A stretch of 64,000 bases of DNA from Tropicimonas sp. IMCC34043. Its GTDB lineage: Bacteria > Pseudomonadota > Alphaproteobacteria > Rhodobacterales > Rhodobacteraceae. Each line of letters begins with the position of its first letter. The stretch's first letter is position 1. Below are positions 50,944 to 59,008 of this stretch, one piece after another. The notes beneath the pieces were generated by a model. That model did no database searches. It was not told the origin of the DNA and was given only the letters and a program-made list of their open reading frames with translations. Location: positions 558,001 through 622,000 of the forward strand of contig NZ_QMEK01000001.1 in NCBI RefSeq assembly GCF_003390845.1, read 5' to 3'. Made by a program: the position numbers and the translations under genes.

Positions 50944-53292
50944 ATGGAGAGCGACGACCTTATGCACGCCGAGGCAGCCGAGGCTTTGGGCCTGTCCGAA
51001 ACCATCGATGGTGGCGCGCTCTATATCCGGGCGATCGATCCTGGCGATCGCGGCGTTCTCGTGCTGGCTCGGCCGGGGGAGCGTCTGCGCGACGTGGCCC
51101 GTACCGGCGACCTTCTTTTGCGCCTCGGCGGCGACGGACGCGCGCGGGTCGCGATACTGGTTGGGCCAGAAGCCGGCGTTCCGCGCCGGCCCGGCGATCT
51201 TCCGGGCCGCTACGTGCATGTCCGCGAGAGCGGAGCGGGCGCGATGGTGCCGGTCGCATTGCGCCTTGCCGGGCCTGACGGGCTGATGCTGCCGGGACGG
51301 ATGCTGGTGCGTCGCGTCCCGGACGCCGAGGCCGAAGAGTTGCCGCAAACGCACCGGCCGACGCTGCGCAACGGCTCGCGCGGTCCTGCGGTCGCAGAGT
51401 TGCAGGCCCGGCTGAACGCGGTTCACGCACGTCGGCAGTCGGCCGGAAGCCCTGGTCTGGATCGCTGCCCGCTGACCCTTGATGGTGCATTCGGCACCAA
51501 TACCCGCCGTGCTGTCATTGCGTTCCAGCGCCTCGCCTTTCCCGAACGGCCGTCGGAATGGGACGGGGTTGTCGGCGCACGAACCTGGGCCGCGCTCGAA
51601 TCCTTCCTGCGTGAGCAGCCGCCGCTTCCGATCGTGCCGCCGTTGCCGATCCTGCCCGTGGTCCATGTGCCGCTCGATCCGTCGCGGTGGGGGCCGATCC
51701 TTCGGCCGCATCTGTCGGCGCGCGCCGTCCTGCGCAGCGGCAATGCGGTGCATGCCCTGATCGACGGGCCTCAGACCTTCCGGATGATGACGACCGACAT
51801 CCGCGCTGCCTCGGGAACGCGCGACTTCGTCTATCTGCTGGGCTGGGACAACTTCGACGATTTCGAACTGGTGCCGGGCGATGCTGGATCGACATTTCGC
51901 GCGCTCTTCACCGCGGCGGCCGCGCGCGGGGTCGAGGTTGCAGCGATGCTATGGCAGCAACCTCTGCCCTCGATCACCCCGCCGGGGATCAATCCGGCGC
52001 GGATCAGCGCCGAGCAGGTGGTGCGGCACATCTCGGCTTTGCCGGGCGGCAAGGCAATTCTGGACGACCTGACCACCAACAACACGCTGGCTTCGCGGGC
52101 CCGGCTTGCTGCGGCGCTGGCGGCGGCGCGCGTCAGTCCGCTGCTGGTCCCGGTGATCCTGCGGCTGATCAAGGACGATCTGGCCCGGCTCGGCGGCTCG
52201 CACCATCAGAAGGTGTTGGTGGTGCGGCGTGGCGAAACGCTGGTCGGCTACTGCGGCGGGCTGGATATGAATCCCAATCGGCTGCGCGTGGTCGATCCGC
52301 ACACCGGCCAGCCGCACCACGACGACCATTGCCGGGTCATTGGGCCGAGCGCCTTCGACCTGCTTTCGACCTTCCTGTCGCGCTGGCGTCACCATCCGGC
52401 AAGCGCGGCCAGGGGCCGGCTGCGCGGCGAAACACAGGCGCTGCCCGCCCCGATCACCCATCCTTCAGCCAACGACGCGCCTCATGGCGGGCCGGTCTCG
52501 GTCATCGTCGCGCGCACCTTCAACCCGACCCGCAACCTGCCGCCACTGGTGCAGCGCGAGCGCGACATCAAGCCGTTGCTGCTTGCCGCGATCGGGGCTG
52601 CGCGGCGGTTCATCTATTGCGAGGATCAGTATCTGATCGACCTCGACACCGCCGATGCGCTGCGCCGGGCGCTGGGGCGGGTGGCGCATGTGACGATCCT
52701 GATCCCGGGCACACCGATCTCGGACCTGCCCTTCGCCAAGGAGTACCGTCGCGATTTCGTCGAACGTGTGGTGTCGGGGCTTTCCGCGCCGCTGCGCGCC
52801 AAATTCGGGGTGTTTCAGCTGTCGCGGAGCAGGCGTCCGCCGCCGATCTTCGGCGATCATACCTATGTCCACGCAAAAAGCTGGATCTTCGACGATGAAC
52901 TTGCGGTCATCGGCACGGCAAACTGCAATCGTCGCGGCTATACTTTCGACAGCGAGGTCGATGCCTTCGTCTTTGACGATGCGGCGTCGCCCACGGTCTT
53001 CACGGCATCGCGCGAACAGGCGGCGGCCGAAGTCCTGCCGCTCGGGTTCAGCTTTGCTCAGTCATATCGCGTCGATCTGTGGCGTCACCACCTGGGCGTG
53101 CCAGCCGGTGCAGTCGCCGACGGCGTCGCCTCGGCCGCGCTCTGGCGCGGGGCGGCTCGGCCACCCAGCGCGCGCGTGGTCGAATTCGATCACCGTATTG
53201 CGACACCAACCCGCCGCGCCGTTCTCGAACAGCGCATCATGGACATCGCCTCGGACAAGCTGCGCGATCTGGTCGATCCGGTCGGGCCATAG
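50944..53292 (+). CDS. Peptidoglycan-binding phospholipase D-like protein
   Basis: 782 residues from ATG 50944, chosen for the upstream GGGAGGGGGGA; ATG 50917 abuts the previous stop. Residues 15-120 are the module shared with the protease-lipase, then PG_binding_1 at about 125-215 (LRNGSRGPAVAELQARLNAV, TLDGAFGTNTRRAVIAFQRL). The PLD fold carries HKD1 as HHQKVLVVRRG (H421, K423; the Asp position is Arg) with GGLDMNPNR, and a complete HKD2 HAKSWIFDDELAVIGTANCN (H643, K645, D650). It would cleave phospholipids. Last gene of the operon. Confidence 0.85.
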   Translation: MESDDLMHAEAAEALGLSETIDGGALYIRAIDPGDRGVLVLARPGERLRDVARTGDLLLRLGGDGRARVAILVGPEAGVPRRPGDLPGRYVHVRESGAGAMVPVALRLAGPDGLMLPGRMLVRRVPDAEAEELPQTHRPTLRNGSRGPAVAELQARLNAVHARRQSAGSPGLDRCPLTLDGAFGTNTRRAVIAFQRLAFPERPSEWDGVVGARTWAALESFLREQPPLPIVPPLPILPVVHVPLDPSRWGPILRPHLSARAVLRSGNAVHALIDGPQTFRMMTTDIRAASGTRDFVYLLGWDNFDDFELVPGDAGSTFRALFTAAAARGVEVAAMLWQQPLPSITPPGINPARISAEQVVRHISALPGGKAILDDLTTNNTLASRARLAAALAAARVSPLLVPVILRLIKDDLARLGGSHHQKVLVVRRGETLVGYCGGLDMNPNRLRVVDPHTGQPHHDDHCRVIGPSAFDLLSTFLSRWRHHPASAARGRLRGETQALPAPITHPSANDAPHGGPVSVIVARTFNPTRNLPPLVQRERDIKPLLLAAIGAARRFIYCEDQYLIDLDTADALRRALGRVAHVTILIPGTPISDLPFAKEYRRDFVERVVSGLSAPLRAKFGVFQLSRSRRPPPIFGDHTYVHAKSWIFDDELAVIGTANCNRRGYTFDSEVDAFVFDDAASPTVFTASREQAAAEVLPLGFSFAQSYRVDLWRHHLGVPAGAVADGVASAALWRGAARPPSARVVEFDHRIATPTRRAVLEQRIMDIASDKLRDLVDPVGP

Positions 53293-53346
53293 CAGGGCGG
53301 CGCCGGGTTTGCTTGAGGCTCCAACTCCTGAGCAGGATGGAGCATC

Positions 53347-53424
53347 CTGAGCGAGACCACGAAGAAGTTTTCCCCTGAAGTGCGCGAGCGTGCGGTTCGG
53401 ATGGTTCTCGACGGCGAGGGCGCG
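53347..53424 (+). mobile_element. IS3-family OrfA start, truncated
   Basis: From CTG 53347 the reading SETTKKFSPEVRERAVRMVL then DGEG matches the N-terminus of a common IS3 OrfA, differing from the remnant at 42.6 kb. It is cut after about 26 residues and joined to duplicated gpE sequence. Confidence 0.7.
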
Positions 53425-53439
53425 CCCGGAGCAGACCCG

Positions 53440-53640
53440 CCCGGAGCAGACTGGCCCGGAGGATCCCGCGGCGGCGTGACGTCTCATGATCTGCGCAGGG
53501 CATGCGGTCTGGTCGCGCATGCCCTCAGCACCCCGCTGAACGAGGTTCCCCTCTGCCGATGTCGGAGTTCCGGGACTGGTTGAAGGTCTCGCAAGAGATC
53601 CTGGCCATGAACCGTGCCGGCCCGATGGCCTAGGGTTCGC
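53440..53640 (+). repeat. Second copy of the gpE/E-prime end
   Basis: Aligns with 24861-25065 with a few substitutions and small deletions (GTTCCCCTC for GTTCTCGATC), which break the E-prime frame after TPLNEV. It starts within gpE codons and ends at the same CCTAGGGTTCGC, where the two copies diverge into different cargo. Confidence 0.85.
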
Positions 53641-54076
53641 ACATGATACAGGAGCCCCGAAGGGAGCAGGATATCGGCCGCGGGTCCAGTATCCCCAGGC
53701 ATAGTTTTCAGATGACGGTCAGAGCCCCAATTTGCCCTATGCTGCACTGTTCACGTGGTGCACGAAGGGCGGAAACCGGTCCTTAGCTGCTTCTGCGAAG
53801 GCGCCATGCCAAACAGGAAAAAGCGGCCATTCAAGCGCTAGCAACCGAAATCTACATGCTGCGCCGCGCACCAAGGTCGGCTATGCGCAGGAAGCGGATT
53901 TGGCTGCAGCCCGGTCCATGCCGGGCTTCGCGGCTCTTCCTGCCCTTCGCAAGGATCACCATTGCCACAGCGCGGCTTCCCCATACCAGACTTCCATTGA
54001 AGCACGCAGCATCGTCTCGGAGCCCAAGGCCTCCAGTGCGAACAAAGCGGTCATGGCGAATTGCCACTAACTTTCC
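53641..54076. other. Gene-free stretch, degraded DNA
   Basis: About 430 bases with no supported gene. Short basic open frames on both strands lack features. It ends at the stop of the VOC gene. Confidence 0.3.
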
Positions 54077-54496
54077 TTAAAAATCGATGGTGACTGACGG
54101 CGTGTTGCGCGTTGCCTCGCCTTGATAGACAGCTTCTATGTTGTTGCCATCGGGGTCCAACACGAATGCGGCGTAATACCCCGGATGATAGGCCCGGATA
54201 CCGGGTGCCCCATTGTCGCGCCCACCATGCGCTAGCGCCGCTCTGTAGAAGGCATCAACCGTTTCGCGATCCTTGGCCTGAAATGCAAGGTGGTGCCGCC
54301 CGGTCAACTCGCCCGTCGAGGTTGGGCTGTCGGCGGCGGCTACGGTAAGTTCATCCGCAATGAAGTAGCCATTATCCGTGCTGAGAACCGGTATCTCCAA
54401 CACGGTCATCACCGCTTTGTAGAAGCTCTCGCTCGCGTGCAGGTCGCGCACCACAAGCTGAATATGATCAATCAGGCGACCACGGTGCAATTGCAT
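54077..54496 (-). CDS. VOC-family (glyoxalase/bleomycin-resistance fold) protein
   Basis: 139 residues. LIDHIQLVVRDLHASESFYK gives the first metal-site His; GRHHLAFQAKDRETVDAFYR, HPGYYAAFVLDPDGNNIEAV complete the paired beta-alpha-beta-beta-beta modules. A small lyase, dioxygenase or drug-binding protein. It lies where the larger cargo block lies in the first prophage copy. Confidence 0.88.
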   Translation of the reverse strand: MQLHRGRLIDHIQLVVRDLHASESFYKAVMTVLEIPVLSTDNGYFIADELTVAAADSPTSTGELTGRHHLAFQAKDRETVDAFYRAALAHGGRDNGAPGIRAYHPGYYAAFVLDPDGNNIEAVYQGEATRNTPSVTIDF

Positions 54497-54862
54497 TGGC
54501 TTACATCTCTTTCCACGACGTTTTCAGGGCGAAGCTACGCACAATTCTGAGTGACTGGACAGGGCTCAGAAGCAAACATGCGGCGGTGCGGCGGTCCAGG
54601 CCAACGGCTCTAGCCAGGCACTCTGTTACTTCCGGCCCTTCGCCGACCTTCACGACAGGCGCAGCGGACGACCGGTCTCAGCCCAAAGTGACATTCGTGC
54701 GAGACGCAGCATGACACCAAGCACTGACACGAAGGGCGGTTCGTGTCAGTTGGGGCTGACCCGGGGAACGCCTTCTTCGTCCGCATAGCTGCCCCCTAGA
54801 CCTTCGTCCGAGCAACCGAGGGTCCCCGGAGACAGAACGGGAACGTTTTCAGGTGGCGAACA

Positions 54863-55090
54863 CTAGACCTCGTCGTGCCGCCCGGCATGGCGCTGAAAGG
54901 CGTTGGCGCCAAAGCGCGGCGCGGCGCCCGGGCGCTCGGTCTCGCGGCCGAGCAGCAGCACGATGGCCGCGGCAATGACACCGAAGGCCACGGCACCAAT
55001 CACACCGAAGGCGACATAGCCCGCGACAGCCGCGGCGGCGACGGTCGTCGGCATGGCCAGCACACAAACGAACGGGATGAGGTTCGACAT
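54863..55090 (-). CDS. Small membrane protein, second copy
   Basis: 75 residues, same length as 32769-32996. Both membrane segments are conserved (GYVAFGVIGAVAFGVIAAAI identical) with about ten substitutions elsewhere, many conservative. Conservation of the frame in a fragment where the tape measure gene is broken favours an independent role. Confidence 0.6.
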   Translation of the reverse strand: MSNLIPFVCVLAMPTTVAAAAVAGYVAFGVIGAVAFGVIAAAIVLLLGRETERPGAAPRFGANAFQRHAGRHDEV

Positions 55091-55134
55091 CGATCTGACG
55101 TGGGGCGTTCTGCACCTGCCATCAAGGGATCGAT

Positions 55135-55275
55135 ATGGGAAAGCGGATCGAACCCAAGCTGATCCTGACGGCGGTCGATCAGTATTCGGCGACCGTCAAG
55201 GGCATGAGCAAGGTCACCGGCCGGTTTTCGGACACGGTGCGGACAAGGCTCGGCGAGATGCAGAAGCTGCGCGGC
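55135..55275 (+). pseudogene. Tape measure protein, N-terminal stub
   Basis: MGKRIEPKLILTAVDQYSAT to EMQKLRG matches the first 47 residues of the 905-residue tape measure at 33041, then runs into unrelated sequence at the end of the AraC gene. Confidence 0.85.
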
Positions 55276-55308
55276 TCGGGCAAAGCTGCCGCCTCACTTC
55301 GATTGGGC

Positions 55309-56235
55309 TCAAGTCCTCGTTCGCTTATCCTCTCTGGCCCCTTCGGTCCGCATGAACCGGCCCGGTGGCATCCCGGCGTGGCGGCTGAAAGCCGTACTGA
55401 ACGTGCTGGCCGAGCCATAGCCGACCCGCCGCGCGACCTCCTCCAGCGCAATTGGGCCAGCCTTCATAATCTCTTTGGCAACAGCCATCCGCCATTTCTG
55501 CAGATACTCCATCGGCCGCATCCCGACTGCACGCGAGAACCGCTCGAAGAAGACCGAGCGGGACATTCCGGCCTCTCGGGCAAGACGTTCGACAGTCCAT
55601 GACTGGTCTGTCGGGCCATGAATTTTCCGCAGGGCGATGGCAATCCGGTCATCGGCCAGCCCGCGCAACAGTCCCGGCTGAAGGGCGTTCTCCGGGGAAT
55701 GTCTCAGCGCTTCGATCAGCAGGATTTCGACAAGCCGCGCCAGAATTAGGTTCCGGCCCGCGTTTTCCGTGGACGCTTCCTCGCCCACCATTCTGATGAG
55801 CTGAGCCAGTCTTGGCACGCCACGGATATGGATCATCCGCGGCAACAGCCCCGCGAACAGCGCCGCGTCCTCAGACTCGAACGTGAAATACCCGCCGAAC
55901 TGCCGCACGTCGGGTGGTCCGGTCCGCCGCCCATAGCGAACCTCTTCATCGGCGGGTGAGGCCTGTCGAGGGTCGATCATCTGTGGCGGCGCGGTCTCCA
56001 TCCCCGACATGGTAAAGGCAGGGGTTGCGGGCAGCAGGACAAAGTCCCCTTCCTCAAGGATGATCGGCGTCTCGCCGTCAACCGCCAGCCGACACCGCCC
56101 TTCGGTCACCGCGCAAAAGCCCGGATGCCCGAACGCGCCATAGCGCACGGCCCACCGGCCCGCGCCCGTTATCCCTTTCGAGAACACGGCGCGTGGGCGC
56201 AAAAGCTCGATCACCTGGGCAAGCGGGTCGGACAT
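55309..56235 (-). CDS. AraC-family regulator with cupin sensor
   Basis: 308 residues. The N-terminal cupin (cupin_6-type: GFCAVTEGRCRLAVDGETPI, ILEEGDFVLLPATPAFTM) is followed by a C-terminal double HTH (TVERLAREAGMSRSVFFERF, PIALEEVARRVGYGSASTFS with TAFSRHAGMPPG). Divergent from the SDR gene 96 bases away, where CGGACTGTTTC and CGGACTTTC repeats could be its binding sites. It likely controls that reductase. Confidence 0.92.
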   Translation of the reverse strand: MSDPLAQVIELLRPRAVFSKGITGAGRWAVRYGAFGHPGFCAVTEGRCRLAVDGETPIILEEGDFVLLPATPAFTMSGMETAPPQMIDPRQASPADEEVRYGRRTGPPDVRQFGGYFTFESEDAALFAGLLPRMIHIRGVPRLAQLIRMVGEEASTENAGRNLILARLVEILLIEALRHSPENALQPGLLRGLADDRIAIALRKIHGPTDQSWTVERLAREAGMSRSVFFERFSRAVGMRPMEYLQKWRMAVAKEIMKAGPIALEEVARRVGYGSASTFSTAFSRHAGMPPGRFMRTEGAREDKRTRT

Positions 56236-56331
56236 TCGGACTGTTTCAAATAATTTCCGGACTTTCGTTGGGGATCATCCAGATATCGGCGGTTAATCCT
56301 CAAGCGTCAACACGAAAAACAGGAGTTCGAC

Positions 56332-57075
56332 ATGAATACCGTCCTCATCACTGGCTGCTCTTCCGGCTATGGGCTCGAGACCGCGCGCCACTTTCACGCG
56401 CAAGGCTGGTCCGTCATTGCCACCATGCGCTCCCCAAGCGCAAACCGACTGCCGGAATCGGACCGCATCCGCCTCTTGCCCCTCGACATCACCGACCCTG
56501 ACAGCATCGCAGCCACGATAGACGCGGCGGGGCCCGTGGACGTTCTCGTGAACAATGCCGGTATCGGCCTCGTCGGCGCCGTCGAAGCGACTCCAATGGC
56601 CCTTGTGCGGAAAGTGTTCGAGACCAACACCTTTGGCACGATCGCGATGACCCAGGCGGTGGTCCCGCAAATGCGCGAACGCAGGTCGGGCGTGATCATC
56701 AACGTCACTTCCAGCGTGACCCTGACGCCGATGCCGCTTGCCGCTCTCTATACCGCCAGCAAGCAGGCCATTCAGGGGTTCACCGGCTCGCTGGCGCATG
56801 AACTCGGGCATTTCGGAGTGCGGGTCCGACTGGTCGAGCCCGGCTATGGCCCGACGACCCGATTTGCGCAAAACTCGCAGTTCCGCATCGAAGATCTTAT
56901 CCCCGAGAGCTACGCCGCCTTTGCCGGGCCGGTCTTTGACTCCTACGCAGCTCCCGGCCTGTCAACGCGGGAAACCGATGTGGCGCAGGCAGTCTTTCAC
57001 GCTGCGACCGACATCACGGACAGGCTGCATTATCCGGCCGGTGCGGATGCCGTGGCCCTGGCAATAGCAAGCTGA
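56332..57075 (+). CDS. Short-chain dehydrogenase/reductase
   Basis: 247 residues. TGCSSGYGLETARHF cofactor motif, DVLVNNAGIGL, catalytic Ser in NVTSSVTL with Y-x3-K in LYTASKQA, and the EPGYGPT segment. A classical oxidoreductase SDR, commonly paired with a divergent AraC regulator of this kind. Substrate unknown. RBS AGGAG lies nine bases upstream. Confidence 0.92.
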   Translation: MNTVLITGCSSGYGLETARHFHAQGWSVIATMRSPSANRLPESDRIRLLPLDITDPDSIAATIDAAGPVDVLVNNAGIGLVGAVEATPMALVRKVFETNTFGTIAMTQAVVPQMRERRSGVIINVTSSVTLTPMPLAALYTASKQAIQGFTGSLAHELGHFGVRVRLVEPGYGPTTRFAQNSQFRIEDLIPESYAAFAGPVFDSYAAPGLSTRETDVAQAVFHAATDITDRLHYPAGADAVALAIAS

Positions 57076-57589
57076 CACCTGACGAGTGCCGCAGCTGCGA
57101 ACGCCGGTCAGCCTGTTCGACACGCGTCGCGCCTGTCAGAGCCGGAACGCCGGTCGCGGGGCCGGTGCAGTCAAGGCATCTTGTGCGAGCAAATTGATCG
57201 CGCCGAAGCTGCATTCGGGCGGAGGCCGGGGCGCGAGCCTCGATATCCGTACAGTCGCCACAGTTGCCGCAGCAACAATGTGACGGGGGAAATGGAAACG
57301 GCGGCCTTCAACCGATGTCTGCGACGGCGCCAGAATGGCGCAGAGTCGGGGAACACGAGTGATTGCCGGTCGATCCGGATTGCCAGGCGCTCCCGGGTGA
57401 ACCTGTCGATGAGGTCGGGCAGGCGGAATGTCCTGACTCGCCCCGGCTTTCGACGATCCGCAGCGCCAGCTTGCGCAGGGCTTCGCCGGTGGTGGCAAGG
57501 GCCGCGACGTCGCGGGTGATCATCGCGATGTGGATGCCGTTCCACTGGATGGCGGTACCGATCCGCGCATCAGATCCGCCGGTGGATGC
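57076..57589. other. Degraded stretch before the IS3 remnant
   Basis: No supported gene. On the minus strand, 57470-57570 reads as a helical fragment (IGTAIQWNGIHIAMITRDVA then ALATTGEALRKLALRIV) that resembles small phage proteins with an N-terminal membrane helix, but it has no proper ends. It is probably the last trace of the prophage on this side. Confidence 0.35.
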
Positions 57590-57890
57590 GCCTTGGGGGC
57601 CGATGCCGATCTGCCGGAAGCCCAGCACCAGCAGGTCGGCGAAGCGGGGCAAGACCTGTCCCTGCCTGCTGAAGGGGCCGAGGGAAGAGCAGCCGGCCCA
57701 GGTCTGGTGCGCCGACATCACCGACCTGCCGATGTGGCGCGGGGTCCTCCAGCCGGTCGCCATCATGGACTGGCACAGGCGAGTGTTCTGTCCCGGCGTA
57801 TCCAGACCACGCTGGAGGCCGGCCTCTGTGTCGAGGCGCTGAACGAGGCCATTCAGACGTTTCGCCCGCCCGAAATCAAACCTGTTGAAA
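57590..57890 (+). mobile_element. IS3-family OrfB (transposase) remnant
   Basis: MPICRKPSTSRSAKRGKTCP, EEQPAQVWCADITDLPMWRG, LQPVAIMDWH matches the core around the first catalytic Asp of IS3 OrfB. The next family block (TLEAGLCVEALNEAIQTFRP, PEI) continues in another frame. No ends or OrfA are nearby. Confidence 0.75.
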
Positions 57891-58029
57891 CGGCGGGTGT
57901 AGAAAGAAAGGACGACGGCCGGGTCCGCTATTCCCCAGGGACATTCTGAACAGAGGATGCGCCGCGGGCGGCGTGGTTTGCCGGGTGGGGTGTTTTGCCG
58001 GGGCGGCCGCTGTCGGCCTTGTCCTACGG

Positions 58030-58938
58030 TCAGTCTGATGCGCGTGCCCCGAAGATTTCGGCGAAGCCGAAGGTCTCGGCGATTTCGGCGCGGCGCGCGG
58101 GATCCGTCACCGGGTTGACGTCGAAGTGCATCATCTTGCCGGCCATCTTGCCGCGTTTCTGGCGCAGGTTGTCGCCGTGGTTCATCACATAGATCGCGGC
58201 ATGGAACGGGACCATGGCCATGCGGAAGCCGAAATACCCCATGTTGCGTGCCACCTTGCGGTGGTTGCCGCGCCGCGCCAGCACGGTGGCGAAATCCGCG
58301 CCCTGCGACAGGTCGAACCATAGGGCGGAGCTCGATCCGCAACTGCGATAGAACTCGGTCGCTTCGGGAAATTCGCTGTCCGCCGGTTGCAGCACCGCCA
58401 GATCGAGGCTGGCGTGATCGAGCATGTAGCCGCGGTCGATCAGATATCCCTGCCGGTTGTTGTCCGACAGCATGTAGCCGACGAGCCCCGGGTGCAGAAG
58501 GTCGTCGGCATCGAGTTGGAAGTAGTATCCTGCGCCCGTCTCCTCGCGCAGCAGGGTGGCGCGCATCTGGGCGTATTTCTGGTGATTGTCATAGCGCGCG
58601 TCGCTGCCCGCATAGGGCAGGAACCGGACCCGGTCGTCGAACGCGACGGCATCGGGGCGGTCCTGACAGCAGACGATCGCCTGCCACCGCCCGTCACCTT
58701 GCCGCCGCAGGCTGGTGAGCGTCGCCACAAGGTTTGCCTGCACCTGGTCCCAGTCGGCGGCCTTGCGGCGCGAGATCAGCGGAATTGCGAAGACGACCTT
58801 GCCGAGGGCCGGGTCAGGCGGCGGTGCGGACAGCGCCACGGCATTGGCGTGGCGCCACCTGAGGCCCTGCCACCACCGTTGCACCCGCAGGTCGCGGTTG
58901 GACAGATCCTTGCGCAGCTCTGCCAGCGAATATCCCAT
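58030..58938 (-). CDS. Glycosyltransferase-like protein
   Basis: 302 residues. KVVFAIPLISRRKAADWDQV, then a GT-A-type acidic motif FQLDADDLLHPGLVGYM near residue 145 with Asp pairs for metal-nucleotide binding. The C-terminus contains WFDLSQGADFATVLARRGNH. It resembles family-2-like transferases that use conserved D-x-D. ATG (complement of 58936-58938) follows a GGCGGCG region. First gene of the right-hand backbone. Confidence 0.7.
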   Translation of the reverse strand: MGYSLAELRKDLSNRDLRVQRWWQGLRWRHANAVALSAPPPDPALGKVVFAIPLISRRKAADWDQVQANLVATLTSLRRQGDGRWQAIVCCQDRPDAVAFDDRVRFLPYAGSDARYDNHQKYAQMRATLLREETGAGYYFQLDADDLLHPGLVGYMLSDNNRQGYLIDRGYMLDHASLDLAVLQPADSEFPEATEFYRSCGSSSALWFDLSQGADFATVLARRGNHRKVARNMGYFGFRMAMVPFHAAIYVMNHGDNLRQKRGKMAGKMMHFDVNPVTDPARRAEIAETFGFAEIFGARASD

Positions 58939-59008
58939 TGCGCCGCCCCCATGACTCCGGTCCCGTCCGGCATCTAGGCCGTCCGGGGTCCGCTTGTCCA
59001 GAAAGCGG

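Larger units (their letters stand above)
54741..55275. repeat. Prophage segment duplicated from 32647-33181 (copy 2)
   Basis: Collinear with 32647-33181 at offset 22094. It contains the antisense membrane-protein gene and 47 codons of the tape measure gene, then breaks at the junction with the AraC gene. The preceding 240 bases (54497-54740) hold no gene. Confidence 0.85.

Noticed and set aside
57308-58342. 344-codon minus-strand open frame
   Set aside because: Overlaps the IS3 remnant and the 3' end of the glycosyltransferase in another frame; only a short stretch looks protein-like.
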